NCBI GenBank assembly: GCA_945889235.1
Contig: CAMDBK010000199.1
Span: 1 to 5,874, forward strand
Source of the DNA: Chitinophaga pinensis
Lineage (GTDB): Bacteria > Bacteroidota > Bacteroidia > SXHM01
Direction: 5' to 3'
DNA length: 5,874 bases
This document shows positions 4,583 to 5,874 of the stretch, piece by piece. The notes beneath the pieces were generated by a model. That model searched no databases. It saw only the letters and a list, made by a program, of their open reading frames with translations, and was not told the DNA's origin. Both the position numbers and the translations under genes were made by a program. Each line of letters begins with the position of its first letter. The stretch's first letter is position 1.

Positions 4583-5874
4583 ATGAGTTATATTAAAAAA
4601 TTTGTGCTGCCCTTGTTAGTATGTGCAGGCTTATTTTTACTGGTAAACTATCGTCATCAATACAATCCTGAGTTTACCTGGCGCAGTGATTTGTGGGCCG
4701 ACCCTGCAGGTTACTATGTTTATCTGCCTGCTTTATTTATTTATGATTTTGATGCAGAAAAATTTCCTGAAAAAATTGACAGCTTATGTGGCGATGGATT
4801 CAAAATCAATACTGTAAAAAACAAATTATTTACAAAATACACCTGTGGTGTAGCCATACTTCAGGCACCGGTTTTTTTAATCGTACATGCGCTTTCAAAT
4901 TCGTCAGGTTCGCAGTACGAAGGATTTGCGGGCTTGTACCAGAAGGTGCCTGCATTTGCCGCTGCATTTTATTGTTTTCTGGGGCTGCTGTTTCTTTTTA
5001 AGTTTTTACGGTTTTATTTCACAACTCGCATTTCAGCACTTACAACGCTTTGCATCTTTTTTGGAACCAATCTTTATTTTTATTCGGTTTACGGAAATGG
5101 TCACTCACATGTATATTCCTTCGCATTGTTCAGTGCATTTCTTTACCTCACAAAAGTTATAACGAATGAAACCAAAGAACATAAAATCATCCAAATTATA
5201 AGTTGGAGTTTTGTGGCAGCTCTTGTTATTCTTATCCGGCCGCTTAATGTAATTTTCCTTATTGCTGCTGCATTTATTGACTGCAATTCACTGAACTCAT
5301 TTTGGCTGCGACTGCAACTATTTTTAAAGCCAAAGTATATTATTATTCTTCTTGCTGCAACTGCAATTACATTTATTCCGCAATTTCTTTACTGGAAATA
5401 TGTAAGTGGAAACTGGATTTATTATTCTTACGGAAACGAAAGTTTCTTATACTGGAAATCGCCTCAATTAATGAAACTGCTTTTCTCACCCAACAATGGA
5501 TTATTGCCTTACAATCCAATTTACCTGATTATAGTTTTTACATTGTTGATTATGATTTTTAAAAAAGTAAAAAACGGGCTGAGCATTTTAGTTGCGTTTT
5601 GTCTGGTGGTTTATTTTTCTGCCTCATGGCATGCCGTTACTTTTGGTTGTGGTTACGGCTGCCGCAATTTTGCTGAATACACTGCACTGTTTACTCTTCC
5701 CATGGGATGGGTATTTGAAAAAATAAAAACGTATCGCTTCACAAAATTTCTGTTAAGTTTTTTGATTGCGGTTTGCATACTGATAAATCAAAAAGCTATT
5801 TTTTCATACGACCGATGTTTTTTCGGAGAAGACTGGGAGTACAAAGAGTTTTTTCAGGAATTAATTCGAGGGAA
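4583..5874 (+). CDS. Polytopic membrane protein, GT-C-type glycosyltransferase-like (3' end missing)
   Basis: The frame stays open for 430 codons from the ATG at 4583 to the window edge. It encodes an integral inner-membrane protein with an N-terminal membrane helix (about 6-22) and roughly eight or more further hydrophobic segments. The layout resembles GT-C enzymes, which move a sugar from a polyprenyl-phosphate carrier to an acceptor on the periplasmic side. The signs are an acidic residue in the first outer loop (LWADPAGYYVYLPA, 37-50), GNGHSHVYSFALF (171-183), LLFSPNNGLLPYNP (299-312) and WHAVTFGCGYGCRNF (349-363), motifs I associate with unassigned bacterial membrane glycosyltransferases. 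GT-C enzymes are involved in lipid, glycan or protein glycosylation. Donor and acceptor are unknown. There is no Shine-Dalgarno before the ATG. It is transcribed divergently from the receptor gene, and only a short C-terminal part is probably missing. Confidence 0.8.
   Translation, partial: MSYIKKFVLPLLVCAGLFLLVNYRHQYNPEFTWRSDLWADPAGYYVYLPALFIYDFDAEKFPEKIDSLCGDGFKINTVKNKLFTKYTCGVAILQAPVFLIVHALSNSSGSQYEGFAGLYQKVPAFAAAFYCFLGLLFLFKFLRFYFTTRISALTTLCIFFGTNLYFYSVYGNGHSHVYSFALFSAFLYLTKVITNETKEHKIIQIISWSFVAALVILIRPLNVIFLIAAAFIDCNSLNSFWLRLQLFLKPKYIIILLAATAITFIPQFLYWKYVSGNWIYYSYGNESFLYWKSPQLMKLLFSPNNGLLPYNPIYLIIVFTLLIMIFKKVKNGLSILVAFCLVVYFSASWHAVTFGCGYGCRNFAEYTALFTLPMGWVFEKIKTYRFTKFLLSFLIAVCILINQKAIFSYDRCFFGEDWEYKEFFQELIRG

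Noticed and set aside
4786..5562. Short plus-strand frames of 71-91 codons within the membrane-protein region
   Set aside because: They lie in other frames of the 430-codon open frame that starts at 4583 and carries the membrane-protein motifs.

Overview
The window looks like a chromosomal segment from a member of the Bacteroidota, probably environmental. Three things support this. There is a long TonB-dependent receptor with an N-terminal carboxypeptidase-regulatory-like domain. Promoter candidates fit the phylum's TTTG / TAnnTTTG pattern with a 20-base spacer. Most starts in this AT-rich sequence lack a Shine-Dalgarno. The assignment is inference; no rRNA or other marker is present.

Region 1 (1-813) is an integron-type gene cassette. 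Two attC-like sites, one clipped at the window edge (1-117) and one complete (682-813), flank a single plus-strand gene (160-669). Its product looks like an Imm63-type immunity protein. The sites share a conserved 3' end, AAGCCCTCAAnCGTTA, but have different stems, as expected of attC sites. No integrase gene is present and no third attC follows, so this is either the last cassette of an array or a cluster without an integrase.

Region 2 (814-957) is non-coding and contains two copies of a small palindrome, TTGCGC-N3-GCGCGA.

Region 3 (939-1600) is a minus-strand toxin-antitoxin pair (antitoxin 1233-1502, ParE/RelE-type toxin 958-1257). It has a Bacteroidota-type promoter and is bounded by a perfect 21-base direct repeat. 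One repeat copy is the last codons and stop of the receptor gene. The other begins inside the toxin stop codon and would rebuild the same receptor C-terminus. The simplest reading is that the pair was inserted into the 3' end of the receptor gene as a small island and regenerated that end.

Region 4 (1579-4419, minus) is the 946-residue outer-membrane TonB-dependent receptor. Region 5 (4420-4582) is a divergent intergenic region with promoter candidates. Region 6 (4583 to the window end, plus) is an open reading frame of at least 430 codons for a polytopic membrane protein resembling GT-C glycosyltransferases. It runs off the window.

The genes do not form one pathway. The window is best read as ordinary cell-envelope genes (receptor, membrane glycosyltransferase) next to an accessory hotspot that has received a mobile immunity cassette and a toxin-antitoxin island.
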